Source of the DNA: Gimibacter soli
GTDB taxonomy: Bacteria; Pseudomonadota; Alphaproteobacteria; Sphingomonadales; Kordiimonadaceae
Assembly: GCF_028463845.1 (NCBI RefSeq)
Contig: NZ_CP116805.1
Coordinates: forward strand, 1,426,001-1,490,000
DNA length: 64,000 nt
Direction of reading: 5' to 3'
The translations under genes and the position numbers were made by a program. The notes below the pieces were generated by a model. The model saw only the letters and a program-made list of their open reading frames with translations. It was not told where the DNA came from and made no database searches. This document shows, piece after piece, positions 1-8,845 of this stretch. Each line of letters begins with the position of its first letter. Position 1 is the first letter of the stretch.

Positions 1-611
1 GCGGCGACCTGCGCCACCGTCAAGCCGTGGGCGGCAAGGGCCTTGGGGTCGAACGATACGCGGATTTCCTCGTTCGGCAGGCCGAGAACGTCCACAAAGT
101 CGGTGCCTTCAAGGTTACGGAGCTTGCGTTCGATCTCCCGCGCGTGGCGGCCAAGGATGGCGTAATTGACCGGCGTGTCGCTGTGCCATGTCAGCGCCAG
201 AATGGCCGAGTGGGCATAGATGCGGGTGTCCGAGAAATCGGGGGCTGTGACGCCTGCTGGCAGGTCCGTCACTTCAGCCACCTTGTCTTTCAGGCGCTGG
301 GTGATGGGCTTGGCGTCTTCGACCCGGTCTTCAAGCTCAATGCTGATGAAGCTGATCCCGGCGCGGGTGACGGATTTCACCTCCTTCACCTCGGGGATTT
401 CGAAAATCTTGCGCTCCAGCTTTTCGGTGACCTCGGCCTCCACCCGTTCCGTATCGGCGCCGGGATAGAAGGTTGTCACCTGAACGACCCGGCTTTGCAT
501 GTGCGGGTCTTCAAGGCGGGGCATGTGGGTATAGGCGTTGAAACCGGCGATCACGATCACCAGAAGGATCAGCCACACCAGCCGGGGGTGATTGTAGAGA
601 GAGCCGCGCAT
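1..611 (-). CDS. RND efflux pump inner-membrane transporter (N-terminal part)
   Basis: Partial gene: the ATG is the complement of 609-611 and about 203 codons run off the left edge of the window. The product starts with a membrane helix at about residues 11-27, then a periplasmic stretch containing YPGADTERVEAEVTEKLE, a signature of AcrB/MexB-type RND transporters, which usually have about 1000 residues. It would sit in the inner membrane and export small molecules with proton counterflow. It starts 15 bases after the adaptor gene on the same strand, with GGGAGG as ribosome site, so the two form an operon. The outer-membrane partner is not next to it; a TolC-like lipoprotein lies far away at 60353. 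Substrate cannot be told from the sequence. Confidence 0.9.
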   Translation of the reverse strand, partial: MRGSLYNHPRLVWLILLVIVIAGFNAYTHMPRLEDPHMQSRVVQVTTFYPGADTERVEAEVTEKLERKIFEIPEVKEVKSVTRAGISFISIELEDRVEDAKPITQRLKDKVAEVTDLPAGVTAPDFSDTRIYAHSAILALTWHSDTPVNYAILGRHAREIERKLRNLEGTDFVDVLGLPNEEIRVSFDPKALAAHGLTVAQVA

Positions 612-626
612 GACTGTGCCCTCCCG

Positions 627-1787
627 TTAACTGCGGGGTTCGGCGGCGCTTGCCGACTGGGTGGTGCTATCCACGGCAGCCACGCGCTGGCCGGGGGCAA
701 GGCGCTCTGTGCCGTCGGCAATGATCTTGTCGCCGTTCGAGATGGAGCCTGTCACGAACACGCGGTCGCCGTTGGTGTACAGCACTTGCACATTCTCGAT
801 CCGGGCTTCGGTGCCGGCAGCGCCGTCCACAATCTTGAAGACACGCCACAGGCCGCGGACGTCTGCGGTGATGGCGCGCAGCGGCAGCCAGGTGCCGGTG
901 CCGGCGCGGCGATCCTCGATCACGGCGTTAACGAGCTCGCCGCGGGCAGCGCTGCCCTCGGGCAGGTCGAAGGTAACAAGCATGGTGCGGGTCTGGCCGG
1001 TGATGACGGGCACAAGCCCGCGCACTGTGCCGCCCTTGATCTCGTGACGGGAGCCGTCAAACAGCTGATAGGGCGCACCGCCCGCAATCGCTTCGGCATG
1101 GTTCTGCGGCATGCCGATATGAGCTTCGATGCGGCCGTTTTCGGTCAGTTCCACCACCGGTGCGCCGGGGCCGACAATCACGCCTTCATCCAGATAGCGT
1201 GCGGTGACGGTGGCATCGAACGGTGCCTTCAGCGTCGCCTTGGCAAGATCGACTTCCATGGCGCGGATGGCGGCATCCACACGGGCAAGGCGGGCAATGA
1301 CCGTGGCATGGTTCGCCTGCGCTTCATCCAGCCGCTGGGCCGACACATGGCCGTTCTTGAACATATCTTCGGTCCGCGCCAGCGTGACATTGGCCAGATT
1401 GAGCGAGGCGTTCGCTTCCGCCCGTTCGGCCTTCAGCTGGGCAAGGCTTGCCTGAAGGCGGGCCGCGTCGAGTCGCGCAATCACATCGCCTTTTTTCACC
1501 CGGTCCCCCAGATCGACGGCCACAGAGGCGAGCGTGCCGCCCTGTTCGAACGCCAGCGCCGACAGACGCCCGGCGACGACGCGGCCGGTAAAGCTGCGGC
1601 GGGCCATATAATGATCTTCGATGGAAACTTCGGCCACATTTACGGGAAGAACGCGCGAAAGCCCTGCTTTTGCCTGCTCTTCATCAGGAGCGGCGGCGAT
1701 CAGTCGAACGGCGAGAAGGGCGGTGATGCCAAGCCCGGCTGCCATGAATGCGACACGGCGGCGGGTGAGCGCGGGGAGCTGTCTCAT
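627..1787 (-). CDS. RND efflux periplasmic adaptor (membrane fusion protein)
   Basis: A 386-residue HlyD/AcrA-type adaptor. Residues about 13-33 form a single membrane anchor or uncleaved signal. A split lipoyl domain follows (GGTLASVAVDLGDRVKKGDV near residue 83, returning as KATLKAPFDATVTARYL), with an alpha-helical hairpin between the halves (about 107-175), then beta-barrel and membrane-proximal domains. Adaptors of this type link the inner-membrane RND pump to an outer-membrane channel. It is the first gene of the operon that continues into the RND pump at 611, and it is divergent from the TetR gene at 1976, which is the usual arrangement for a regulated multidrug pump. The C-terminal tail is Ser/Thr/Ala-rich and probably disordered. 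Confidence 0.92.
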   Translation of the reverse strand: MRQLPALTRRRVAFMAAGLGITALLAVRLIAAAPDEEQAKAGLSRVLPVNVAEVSIEDHYMARRSFTGRVVAGRLSALAFEQGGTLASVAVDLGDRVKKGDVIARLDAARLQASLAQLKAERAEANASLNLANVTLARTEDMFKNGHVSAQRLDEAQANHATVIARLARVDAAIRAMEVDLAKATLKAPFDATVTARYLDEGVIVGPGAPVVELTENGRIEAHIGMPQNHAEAIAGGAPYQLFDGSRHEIKGGTVRGLVPVITGQTRTMLVTFDLPEGSAARGELVNAVIEDRRAGTGTWLPLRAITADVRGLWRVFKIVDGAAGTEARIENVQVLYTNGDRVFVTGSISNGDKIIADGTERLAPGQRVAAVDSTTQSASAAEPRS

Positions 1788-1839
1788 TTCCTCAATCCTG
1801 CTGGCGTATATGGGCTGGCCAAATCGGCCCGCCTCTGTT

Positions 1840-1867
1840 TTTATAACGATGGTGCAATGAATACCAA
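1840..1867 (-). promoter_or_regulatory. Candidate promoter of the RND efflux operon
   Basis: On the minus strand TTGGTA (complement of 1862-1867) and TATAAA (complement of 1840-1845) are separated by 16 bases, a good sigma-70 match. It points at the adaptor gene that starts at 1787. The TetR-type operator at 1871-1886 touches its upstream edge. Confidence 0.5.
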
Positions 1868-1869
1868 AA

Positions 1870-1897
1870 TTGGACTAGTCAGTCCAGAAAATAATCT
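1870..1897 (+). promoter_or_regulatory. Candidate promoter of the TetR gene
   Basis: TTGGAC (1870-1875) and TAATCT (1892-1897) with a 16-base spacer, pointing to the regulator gene at 1976. The -35 box and half of the spacer lie inside the dyad at 1871-1886, so binding there should block this promoter, which fits autorepression. Confidence 0.5.
1871..1886. promoter_or_regulatory. TetR-type operator between divergent genes
   Basis: TGGACTAGTCAGTCCA is an inverted repeat with 6-base arms (TGGACT/AGTCCA) around AGTC. It lies between the divergent efflux operon and TetR gene and overlaps or abuts both candidate promoters. A closely related site, GACTGGTCAGTTC, lies at 58474-58486 in the promoter of the alkylsulfatase gene. 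Confidence 0.6.
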
Positions 1898-1975
1898 TTC
1901 CCCATTGGCAGAAGCGTCTCCCATCGGTTACGATAGGGAAATGCCTAGTTTTCAAGGCCGCGAAGAGGGACACAA

Positions 1976-2671
1976 GTGACCGAGTTGAAGAGATTGGTTC
2001 GCGAAGACGAACCCTGCGATCATGATCCGGAAGAGTTGCGGGCAGCAAAGCCCACGCGGGGCCGTCCGCGTTGCCTTGAAAAGAATGTCGCCATTCTGGA
2101 TGCGGCTGTTGCCCTGTTCCTCGAGAACGGCTTCGATGGCACCAGCATGGACGAGGTCGCCCGCCACGCGGGTGTTTCCAAACAGACCGTCTACAGCCAC
2201 TTCTCAAGCAAGGAGCAGCTTTTCTCCGAGGCCGTGCATTCGAAGATCGCGGAATATGCGCCTTCGATCACGCTGTCGAAGCTGCAAGAGCATACGATGG
2301 AAGAAGAGCTTTCCGCCGTTTGTCATTCCTATGCCGAACTGCTGGTGAGCGAGGATGCGATTGCGGTTTACCGCCTGCTCGTTTCCGCCGCCAACAAGGG
2401 GCCGGCGCTTGCCGACCTGTTCTGGCGTTCGGGGCCGGAGGAAATGTGTCAGAATCTGATGGATTTCCTGCAGTCCTGGGTCGACCGCGGCGAACTGGTT
2501 ATCGAGAATGTGGAAACCGCAGCCTTGAACCTGCTGGCGCTCCTGAAAGGTGACCTGCATTTCAAGCGCTCGATCGGCCTGATTGACAGTGTCGACGAGA
2601 AAGCCCTGCACAAGCATGTTGATGAAGTGCTGATGGGCTGGCTGATGGTCTATCGCCGCCGCAAGGCCTGA
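1976..2671 (+). CDS. TetR/AcrR-family transcriptional repressor
   Basis: A 231-residue regulator. A hydrophilic N-terminal tail of about 30 residues precedes the TetR_N DNA-binding domain; the helix-turn-helix is at about residues 56-80 (TSMDEVARHAGVSKQTVYSH). The rest is the variable ligand-binding and dimer domain. The start is GTG at 1976 with AGAGGGA 5 bases before it; no better start gives a complete DNA-binding domain with a ribosome site. It is divergent from the RND efflux operon and very likely represses it through the dyad at 1871-1886, and also its own gene. The ligand is unknown. Confidence 0.92.
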   Translation: MTELKRLVREDEPCDHDPEELRAAKPTRGRPRCLEKNVAILDAAVALFLENGFDGTSMDEVARHAGVSKQTVYSHFSSKEQLFSEAVHSKIAEYAPSITLSKLQEHTMEEELSAVCHSYAELLVSEDAIAVYRLLVSAANKGPALADLFWRSGPEEMCQNLMDFLQSWVDRGELVIENVETAALNLLALLKGDLHFKRSIGLIDSVDEKALHKHVDEVLMGWLMVYRRRKA

Positions 2672-2713
2672 GGCTCGCGGCGGTTCAGCCTTCAATCCTG
2701 AAAACGTGGAAGA

Positions 2714-2938
2714 TCAGTCTTCGCCGCCGTCGCGGCTGGTGAGGCTTTGGCCGACAACGGGCGACGGCGAATGCGAGGCATTGTCGGTGTCGCCGCGCAG
2801 GTCACCCGGCAGGGATTTGGCCTGCGCTTCGGTTTGCGGCCCGAGGCGCGTGTCGAAGACGATCTCGTCGCCCTTGCTGTCAAAAATGCCGCAACCGGCG
2901 AGCATGAACAGGGCAGGGGCGATCAGCAGATATTTCAT
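2714..2938 (-). CDS. Small predicted lipoprotein
   Basis: A 74-residue protein. MKYLLIAPALFMLAGCGIFD is a clear lipoprotein signal peptide with lipobox LAGC, so the mature protein would begin at Cys16 and be anchored in a membrane. The remaining 58 residues are polar and charged with no domain I recognise, and end in a Ser/Asp-rich tail. It is convergent with the TetR gene (42-base gap) and its upstream side faces the rnpB promoter. Function unknown; small lipoproteins of this kind are common in proteobacterial envelopes. Confidence 0.65.
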   Translation of the reverse strand: MKYLLIAPALFMLAGCGIFDSKGDEIVFDTRLGPQTEAQAKSLPGDLRGDTDNASHSPSPVVGQSLTSRDGGED

Positions 2939-3034
2939 GGAAAGTCCTCGTTAGGTTCTGGCGATGCATCGCCGGGCCGGACTTTGCCGCAAACTTCGGG
3001 GGCAATCAACCGCTTTCCGGTTTCACGCCTTTTC

Positions 3035-3063
3035 TTGACGGCGGGGCGCCACTCTGGTTCATT
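3035..3063 (+). promoter_or_regulatory. Candidate rnpB promoter
   Basis: TTGACG (3035-3040) and TTCATT (3058-3063) with a 17-base spacer. The expected transcription start, about 7 bases on, falls at the first base of the P1 helix of RNase P RNA (about 3070), which supports the assignment. Confidence 0.6.
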
Positions 3064-3068
3064 GCGCG

Positions 3069-3455
<387 letters not shown>

Positions 3456-3502
3456 CTATTTTTTCATCGATTCCCATTTGGTGGCCGCATATGTGGCACC
3501 TT

Positions 3503-3536
3503 TCCCATGGTATCCCATGAATGGGCCTGCTTGGGC
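3503..3536. promoter_or_regulatory. Second cluster of MraZ-like boxes downstream of rnpB
   Basis: Two TGGGA boxes on the minus strand (complements of 3503-3507 and 3513-3517) with the 10-base period of MraZ boxes are followed at once by two TGGGC boxes on the plus strand (3522-3526 and 3532-3536), also 10 bases apart. The four boxes thus form an inverted pair of direct repeats. No gene starts here; the site lies 50 bases past rnpB and about 110 bases before the main mraZ operator. Confidence 0.4.
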
Positions 3537-3576
3537 GGGCAAGAACATACCGTAAACAAACATAAAGACCATGTCG

Positions 3577-3604
3577 AAAGCCGCAGAATTCTGCGGCTTT
3601 TTGC
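3577..3604 (+). terminator. Intrinsic-terminator-like perfect hairpin
   Basis: A perfect 24-base palindrome, AAAGCCGCAGAATTCTGCGGCTTT at 3577-3600 in two 12-base halves, followed by TT and a short T-rich tail. It lies 120 bases past the mature end of rnpB and before the mraZ operator, so it probably ends rnpB precursor transcripts. The loop is formed from the central AATT region. Confidence 0.6.
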
Positions 3605-3646
3605 GTTTCTGGTGCTTGGTGAGAAACCCATAAAAAAACGGCTAAA

Positions 3647-3701
3647 ACCCATGGGGTTCCATTGACGCCCATGTCATCCCATGATATCCCATAAATACCC
3701 A
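3647..3701. promoter_or_regulatory. MraZ operator: six phased TGGGN boxes
   Basis: On the minus strand TGGGT, TGGGA, TGGGA, TGGGC, TGGAA and TGGGT occur as complements of 3697-3701, 3687-3691, 3677-3681, 3667-3671, 3657-3661 and 3647-3651, each exactly 10 bases apart; only the fifth is degenerate. MraZ in E. coli is known to bind direct TGGGN repeats with 5-base spacers. The array ends 78 bases before the mraZ start and overlaps a candidate promoter at 3662-3690, which fits autorepression of the dcw operon. Extra boxes occur at 3626-3630, 3706-3710 and 3713-3717 but out of phase. Confidence 0.8.
3662..3690 (+). promoter_or_regulatory. Candidate mraZ (dcw) promoter
   Basis: TTGACG (3662-3667) and TATCCC (3685-3690) with a 17-base spacer, buried in the MraZ box array. 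The -10 element is poor, so the promoter is a guess supported mainly by the overlap with the boxes. Confidence 0.35.
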
Positions 3702-3779
3702 AATGTGGGATTTGGGACTCGTGCGTCATCAGCCGTCTGCAGCGGCGACGTGCGATGAGGCTTCGGGGCGCGGCGGGCA

Positions 3780-4244
3780 ATGGCGTTTTTCCTGTCCACA
3801 TTTACGAACAAGGTCGACAAGAAGGGACGTGTGTCCGTTCCTGCGACCTTCCGTGCGGCCGTCGCCGGCGGTGCCTTCCCCGGCATCGTGCTTTATCGTC
3901 CCTTCAATCTTGCCTGCATCGAAGGGGCAGATATGGCGTTCCTCGAGCGCCTTTCAGACCAGTTCTATGATGAATTCGGCCCCTTCAATCCCGATCAGGC
4001 GGCGCTGACCGCCACCATCCTTGCCGGTGCCGTGCAGCTCGCCTTCGACCCCGAAGGGCGCGTCATGCTGCCGGGCGAGTTCAAGGAACATGCAGGCATC
4101 ACCGACACCGCGACCTTTGTGGGTATCGGCCGCAAATTCCAGATCTGGGGCCCCGAGGCCTTCGAGGCCTATCAGGCCGACCAGTTCGTCAAGGCCGCCG
4201 AGGCCGCGCCCAAGCTGCGCCCTGCGAAGGGAGGTCAGTCATGA
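3780..4244 (+). CDS. mraZ: MraZ, transcriptional repressor of the dcw cluster
   Basis: A 154-residue protein with two SpoVT/AbrB-like MraZ repeats, each with the DxxxR element: [13 protein letters not shown] at about residues 11-23 and [13 protein letters not shown] at about 91-103. MraZ forms ring-shaped oligomers that bind TGGGN repeats and repress mraZ and downstream genes; such boxes are present upstream at 3647-3701. It is the first gene of the division/cell wall cluster and overlaps rsmH by 4 bases. Length is normal for alphaproteobacterial MraZ. Confidence 0.97.
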   Translation: MAFFLSTFTNKVDKKGRVSVPATFRAAVAGGAFPGIVLYRPFNLACIEGADMAFLERLSDQFYDEFGPFNPDQAALTATILAGAVQLAFDPEGRVMLPGEFKEHAGITDTATFVGIGRKFQIWGPEAFEAYQADQFVKAAEAAPKLRPAKGGQS

Positions 4245-5215
4245 CCGCGTTCGGCCATATCCCTGTGATGCTGGATGAGGTTGTCGTCGCCGTTGCCCCC
4301 GAGGCCGGCGACGTGATTGTTGATGGCACCTTTGGCGCTGGTGGCTACAGCCGCGCGATCCTTGAAGCTGCCGATTGCCGGGTCTATGGCATCGATCGTG
4401 ACCCTGATGCCGTGAAGCGTGCCGAGGCATTCGGTGCGGGCTTCGATGGCCGTTTCCGTATCCTTGAAGGCTGCTTCGGCGATATGGACGCGCTTGTCCG
4501 CGAGGCGGGCGAGGGCAGTGCTGATGCCGTCGTCCTCGATATCGGCGTGTCGTCGTTCCAGCTGGATGAGGCCGAGCGCGGCTTTTCCTTCCGCGAGGAT
4601 GGTCCGCTTGACATGCGCATGGCGAAAGCCGGCGAAAGCGCTGCCGATGTCGTCAATACATACGAGGCCGGCGAGCTGGCCGATATCATTTATCAATACG
4701 GCGAAGAGCGTATGTCGCGCCGCATTGCGGCTGCCATCGTGGCGGCCCGCGCCGAGAAGCCCTTTACCCGCACAAGTGAACTCGCGAACCTTGTGGAGCG
4801 CGTCATCGGCCGCCCGCCCGTGAGGCCCGGCAAGAAGGCGACCCACCCGGCGACCCGGACCTTCCAGGCGCTGCGCATCCATGTGAATGACGAACTGGGC
4901 GAGCTGACCCGCGGCCTTGAAGGTGCCGAGAAGCTGCTGGCTGAAGGTGGCCGCCTTGTTGTTGTGACTTTCCATTCGCTCGAAGACCGTATCGTCAAGG
5001 AGTTTATGGCGGAGCGTTCGGGACGGGTACCTTCCGGCAGCCGGCACTTGCCGGGCGCCATCGTGAAGGGTCCCGCCCCGACCTTCCGGCTTGACCGGAA
5101 AAGCGCCGTGAAACCGACCGATGCCGAATGTGCCCGCAACCCGCGTGCGCGCTCTGCCAAGCTGCGCGTTGCCGTGCGCACCGATGCTCCGGCGCTTGCC
5201 GGCGGGAGGGGCTGA
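4241..5215 (+). CDS. rsmH: 16S rRNA (cytosine1402-N4)-methyltransferase RsmH
   Basis: A 324-residue SAM-dependent methyltransferase (MraW) acting on C1402 of 16S rRNA in the ribosomal P site. The SAM-binding start is [15 protein letters not shown] (about residues 28-42), followed by [20 protein letters not shown] and DMRMAK, all hallmark RsmH segments; near the C-terminus are [15 protein letters not shown] and [10 protein letters not shown]. The ATG overlaps the mraZ stop (ATGA), so translation is coupled. Length is typical. Confidence 0.97.
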   Translation: MTAFGHIPVMLDEVVVAVAPEAGDVIVDGTFGAGGYSRAILEAADCRVYGIDRDPDAVKRAEAFGAGFDGRFRILEGCFGDMDALVREAGEGSADAVVLDIGVSSFQLDEAERGFSFREDGPLDMRMAKAGESAADVVNTYEAGELADIIYQYGEERMSRRIAAAIVAARAEKPFTRTSELANLVERVIGRPPVRPGKKATHPATRTFQALRIHVNDELGELTRGLEGAEKLLAEGGRLVVVTFHSLEDRIVKEFMAERSGRVPSGSRHLPGAIVKGPAPTFRLDRKSAVKPTDAECARNPRARSAKLRVAVRTDAPALAGGRG

Positions 5216-5217
5216 CC

Positions 5218-5643
5218 ATGCGTCGCGCCTTCAATATCGTTGCTGCCGTCATCGCACTCGCCTCCGGTGCTGCCGTCCTTCAGTTGAAGCTGACCGTGCA
5301 GGCCAAGCAGGACGAGCTGAATGCGCTTGCGCGCCAGATTCATGACGACCGCGACGCGCTGCGCGTGCTGGAGGCCGAATGGGCTTACCTCACGTCCCCC
5401 GCATCATTGCAGGAGCGCTCGGTACGGTTCCTCGCGCTGATGCCGCCGTCGGCCGACCAGATCATCACCGATCCGCGCGTCATCCCATTCCGACCGCGGG
5501 GCGAGTTCGCCGAGGCTGACCCGGGTGTGATGCTTGAGCGCAAGCTGCTGCCGAAGCGCCCGACGGGTGAAGGTCAGCCGCACGGCGAGGAAACGAGCGG
5601 CCTTGATGTGATCAGCGAAACGGTTGTCGGAGGTGGGCGATGA
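5218..5643 (+). CDS. ftsL: Cell division protein FtsL
   Basis: A 141-residue bitopic protein. The start ATG at 5218 follows GGGAGGGGCTGACC, leaving 2 bases after rsmH. A membrane helix at about residues 4-23 is followed by a short periplasmic coiled coil (about 24-60, KLTVQAKQDELNALARQ) and a divergent tail, as expected for FtsL, which with FtsB and FtsQ regulates FtsWI at the septum. Sequence conservation in this family is poor; position between rsmH and ftsI and the topology carry the assignment. A longer reading frame upstream overlaps rsmH and is not supported. Confidence 0.88.
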   Translation: MRRAFNIVAAVIALASGAAVLQLKLTVQAKQDELNALARQIHDDRDALRVLEAEWAYLTSPASLQERSVRFLALMPPSADQIITDPRVIPFRPRGEFAEADPGVMLERKLLPKRPTGEGQPHGEETSGLDVISETVVGGGR

Positions 5644-7373
5644 ACGCGGCCGCCTTCGTGATGGACCCGACCCGCTCGGGCTATGTGCCTTCGAAACGCC
5701 GGGGCGATGAACAGCCGGTGCGCAGCCAGCTGGATATGGCGCGGGGCCGCCTTTTCGCGGTGATGCTGCTGTTCCTGGTGGGCTTCATGGTGATGATCGG
5801 CCGCACGGTCGAGCTTGGCATGCGTGAAAACGCCCGTCCGCGCAGCTTTGCGGGGCAGGTGGAAGTGCCGCCGGTGAAAGTGGGCCGCGCCGATATCCGC
5901 GACCGCAACGGCGAGATCATGGCGACCAACCTGCGCACGTCCTCGCTTTTTGCCGATGCCACGCAAATCCGCGATGCCGCTGGCGCTGCGCATGATCTTG
6001 TGAAAATCCTGCCGCAGCTCTCGCTCGCCGATGTGGAAAGCAAGCTGGCGTCGGGCAAGAAATTCGTCTGGCTGCACCGCAAGCTGACGCCGCGCCAGAA
6101 GTGGCAGGTCAATGCGCTTGGCAATCCCGCCTTCCGCTTCGAAGAAGAAGAAGAGCGCGTGTATCCGCATGGTCGGCTTGCTTCGCACATCATGGGCTAT
6201 GTGGATGTGGACGGGCGCGGCCTTGGCGGCGTCGAGCATTTCTTTGAGGACCGCCTTGCCGATCCTGACCGCCAGAAAGACGCGCTGAAGCTTTCGATCG
6301 ACATGCGGGTCCAGTATGCGCTCGCCGACGAGTTGGAAACCGCGCGCCGGGTGCATAGCGCCATCGGGGCGGCGGGCCTTGTATTCGATGTGAAAACCGG
6401 CGAAGTGGTGGCGCTCGTTTCCCTGCCGGACTATGATCCCAATGACATTCGCGGCGTTTCGGCAGACCAGCTTTTCAACCGGGTGACGCAGGGCGTGTAC
6501 GAGCTTGGCTCCACCTTCAAGACCTTCACCTTCGCCTCGGCGCTGGATCAGGGCGTTGCGACGCTCGAAGATGGCTATGACGCCACCAAGCCGCTTGTTG
6601 TTGGCCGCTTCCGCATTCGTGATGACCACCCGAAGAACCGGTATCTGACGGTGCCGGAAATCTTCGCTTTCTCGTCCAACATCGGCACGGCCCAGATGGC
6701 GCTCGATGTGGGCACCGACGGGCAGCGCGATTTCCTTGAAAAGCTCGGCATGCTCCGCCCCTCGACTGTGGAGCTGACCGAGGTCGGCGCGCCGATGTAC
6801 CCGGCGCCCCAGCAGTGGAAGAAGATTTCCACCATGACCATTTCCTACGGTCATGGCATCGCGGTCAGCCCCCTGCAGCTGGCTGTCGGCACCGCCGCAA
6901 TTGTGAACGGCGGGCGGCTCATTCCCGCCACACTCGTCGCCGATTCTGATGGCTACAAGAACGCCACACAGGTGATCAGCGAGAAAACCAGCCATACGAT
7001 GAATGTGCTTCTGCGCATGGTCGTCAAGAAGGGCACGGCAGGCCGCGCTGACGCGGTGGGTTACCGGGTGGGTGGCAAGACGGGCACGGCCGAGAAGCCG
7101 GCCAATGGCCGCTACAACAGGAAGGCGCTGATCTCCTCCTTCATGGGGGTCTTCCCGATGGATGACCCGAACTATGTGGTCTTCGCGCTTCTTGATGAGC
7201 CGAAGGGCACGAAAGAGACCTACGGCTTCGCGTCGGGCGGCTGGACGGCGGCACCGGTGGTCCGGAACGTGGTTCTGCGTACGGCGCCGCTTCTGGGTGT
7301 GGCGCCGGAAGGTGAAGACGAAGGCCTGTATCAGCAGGTCGCGATGAAGATTAACGACAAAAAAGGCCATTAG
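5640..7373 (+). CDS. ftsI: Septal peptidoglycan transpeptidase FtsI (PBP3)
   Basis: A 577-residue class B penicillin-binding protein that crosslinks septal peptidoglycan with FtsW. Cytoplasmic tail about 1-37, membrane helix about 38-57, pedestal/dimerisation domain about 80-230, transpeptidase domain after that. Active-site motifs are all present: STFK with the nucleophile Ser291, SSN at 345-347, KTGT at 480-483. The ATG overlaps the ftsL stop by 4 bases. Length matches alphaproteobacterial FtsI. A very long open frame on the opposite strand here (5574-8018) is a codon-bias shadow. Confidence 0.97.
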   Translation: MNAAAFVMDPTRSGYVPSKRRGDEQPVRSQLDMARGRLFAVMLLFLVGFMVMIGRTVELGMRENARPRSFAGQVEVPPVKVGRADIRDRNGEIMATNLRTSSLFADATQIRDAAGAAHDLVKILPQLSLADVESKLASGKKFVWLHRKLTPRQKWQVNALGNPAFRFEEEEERVYPHGRLASHIMGYVDVDGRGLGGVEHFFEDRLADPDRQKDALKLSIDMRVQYALADELETARRVHSAIGAAGLVFDVKTGEVVALVSLPDYDPNDIRGVSADQLFNRVTQGVYELGSTFKTFTFASALDQGVATLEDGYDATKPLVVGRFRIRDDHPKNRYLTVPEIFAFSSNIGTAQMALDVGTDGQRDFLEKLGMLRPSTVELTEVGAPMYPAPQQWKKISTMTISYGHGIAVSPLQLAVGTAAIVNGGRLIPATLVADSDGYKNATQVISEKTSHTMNVLLRMVVKKGTAGRADAVGYRVGGKTGTAEKPANGRYNRKALISSFMGVFPMDDPNYVVFALLDEPKGTKETYGFASGGWTAAPVVRNVVLRTAPLLGVAPEGEDEGLYQQVAMKINDKKGH

Positions 7374-7394
7374 AAGGGCGACAAGGGCAAGACG

Positions 7395-8831
7395 ATGCGG
7401 TTGATGGAACTCCTTGGTGGAACGGGCAAAGCGGGCGACGCCGAAATCGGCGGCCTGACCGCCGACAGCCGCGCCGTGAAGCCGGGTGACCTGTTCGTGG
7501 CGCTGCCCGGCAGCAGGGCCGACGGTCGCCAGTTCATCCCAGCTGCCATCGCCGCCGGCGCCGCCGCTATCCTCTCCACACCGGGCACTCGCCTGCCCGA
7601 GGGTGCGGCCTCTGTGATCGTTGAAGACAATAACCCCCGCCGCCGCTACGCCGAAATGGCAGCACGCTTCCATGGCGCCCAGCCTGCGCATGTGGTGGCG
7701 GTGACGGGCACCAACGGCAAGTCGTCGGTTGTCGATTTCACCCGCCAGTTCTGGGCGGCAGCCGGTGAAAAGGGCGCGAGCCTCGGCACGCTTGGTGTGC
7801 GCTCGGACGCGTTCGACCTGCCGGGTGGGCTCACCACGCCCGACCCCATGGCGCTGCACGGCGCGCTCGCGCGGCTGGCGCAAGCAGGTGTTACCCACGC
7901 AGCACTTGAGGCATCGAGCCACGGCCTTGATCAATACCGGCTGGACGGCGTGCGGCTGGAGGCTGCGGCCTTCACCAACCTGTCGCGCGATCATCTGGAC
8001 TATCACCAGACGGAACATGCCTATCTCTATGCCAAGGCGCGCCTGTTTGGCGAACTGCTACGCCCCGGTCACACGGCAGTGGTCAATCGCATCGATGCGG
8101 GCGGCCGCCTGATCGAAGACCTCAGCTGGGGTCGCGGCATCACCACGCTTGGCGTGGGCGAAGATGAAAAGGCGGCGATCCGCGTGCTGCGCAAGGCGGC
8201 AACGCCTACGGGCATCGACCTGACTTTCAGCTTTGAAGGCCACAAATATGACGTCTCGCTGCCGCTGATTGGCGGCTTCCAGGCGGACAATGTGCTGGTG
8301 GCGGCAGGCCTCGCGACCGCCAGCGGCATCCCGATGGAAGCGCTTGTGGCGGCCATGCCGGCGCTGAAGGGCGTGCCGGGGCGGATGGAGCTTGCCGGCA
8401 TGACGGGCAAGGGGGCAGCCATCTATGTGGACTATGCCCACACGCCCGACGGCCTTGAAACGGTTCTGAAATCCGCGCGCGGCCACACCAAGGGCCGCCT
8501 GCATGTTCTGTTCGGTTGCGGCGGAGACCGCGACCGGGGCAAACGTCCGCTGATGGGGGAGATCGCCACCCGGCTCGCCGATGTGGTGATCGTCACGGAC
8601 GACAATCCGCGCACCGAGGAGGCCGTGTCGATTCGCGCGGCAATCCTCGCGGCATCGCCGGGCGCGCTCGAAATTGGCGAGCGGCGTCAGGCCATTGCCG
8701 GCGCTATTGACGGCCTCGAAACCGGCGACATTTTGATCGTCGCCGGCAAGGGGCACGAAGAGGGGCAGATCGTCGGGACGGAGACGCTGCCTTTTTCAGA
8801 CATAAAGACCGTCCGTGAGCTGATCGGTTAA
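7395..8831 (+). CDS. murE: UDP-MurNAc-L-Ala-D-Glu:meso-DAP ligase MurE
   Basis: A 478-residue ATP-dependent Mur ligase that adds the third amino acid to the peptidoglycan precursor in the cytoplasm. The ATP loop is GTNGKSS with Lys109; the central domain has NLSRDHLDYHQT and YLYAKARLF (the region with the carbamylated lysine), and the C-terminal domain has DDNPRTEE (403-406 DNPR), the motif associated with meso-diaminopimelate rather than lysine. All catalytic landmarks that the neighbouring MurF-like protein lacks are intact here. It follows ftsI by 21 bases. Confidence 0.97.
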   Translation: MRLMELLGGTGKAGDAEIGGLTADSRAVKPGDLFVALPGSRADGRQFIPAAIAAGAAAILSTPGTRLPEGAASVIVEDNNPRRRYAEMAARFHGAQPAHVVAVTGTNGKSSVVDFTRQFWAAAGEKGASLGTLGVRSDAFDLPGGLTTPDPMALHGALARLAQAGVTHAALEASSHGLDQYRLDGVRLEAAAFTNLSRDHLDYHQTEHAYLYAKARLFGELLRPGHTAVVNRIDAGGRLIEDLSWGRGITTLGVGEDEKAAIRVLRKAATPTGIDLTFSFEGHKYDVSLPLIGGFQADNVLVAAGLATASGIPMEALVAAMPALKGVPGRMELAGMTGKGAAIYVDYAHTPDGLETVLKSARGHTKGRLHVLFGCGGDRDRGKRPLMGEIATRLADVVIVTDDNPRTEEAVSIRAAILAASPGALEIGERRQAIAGAIDGLETGDILIVAGKGHEEGQIVGTETLPFSDIKTVRELIG

Positions 8832-8845
8832 GGGGGAACGCCACA

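Noticed and set aside
27-1979. 650-codon open frame opposite the RND pump and adaptor
   Set aside because: Shadow of the two minus-strand genes; it also runs through the divergent promoter region.
5574-8018. 814-codon open frame opposite ftsI and murE
   Set aside because: High-GC codon bias leaves long stop-free antisense frames; translation is rich in His, Arg and Gly with no domain, and it covers two certain genes.
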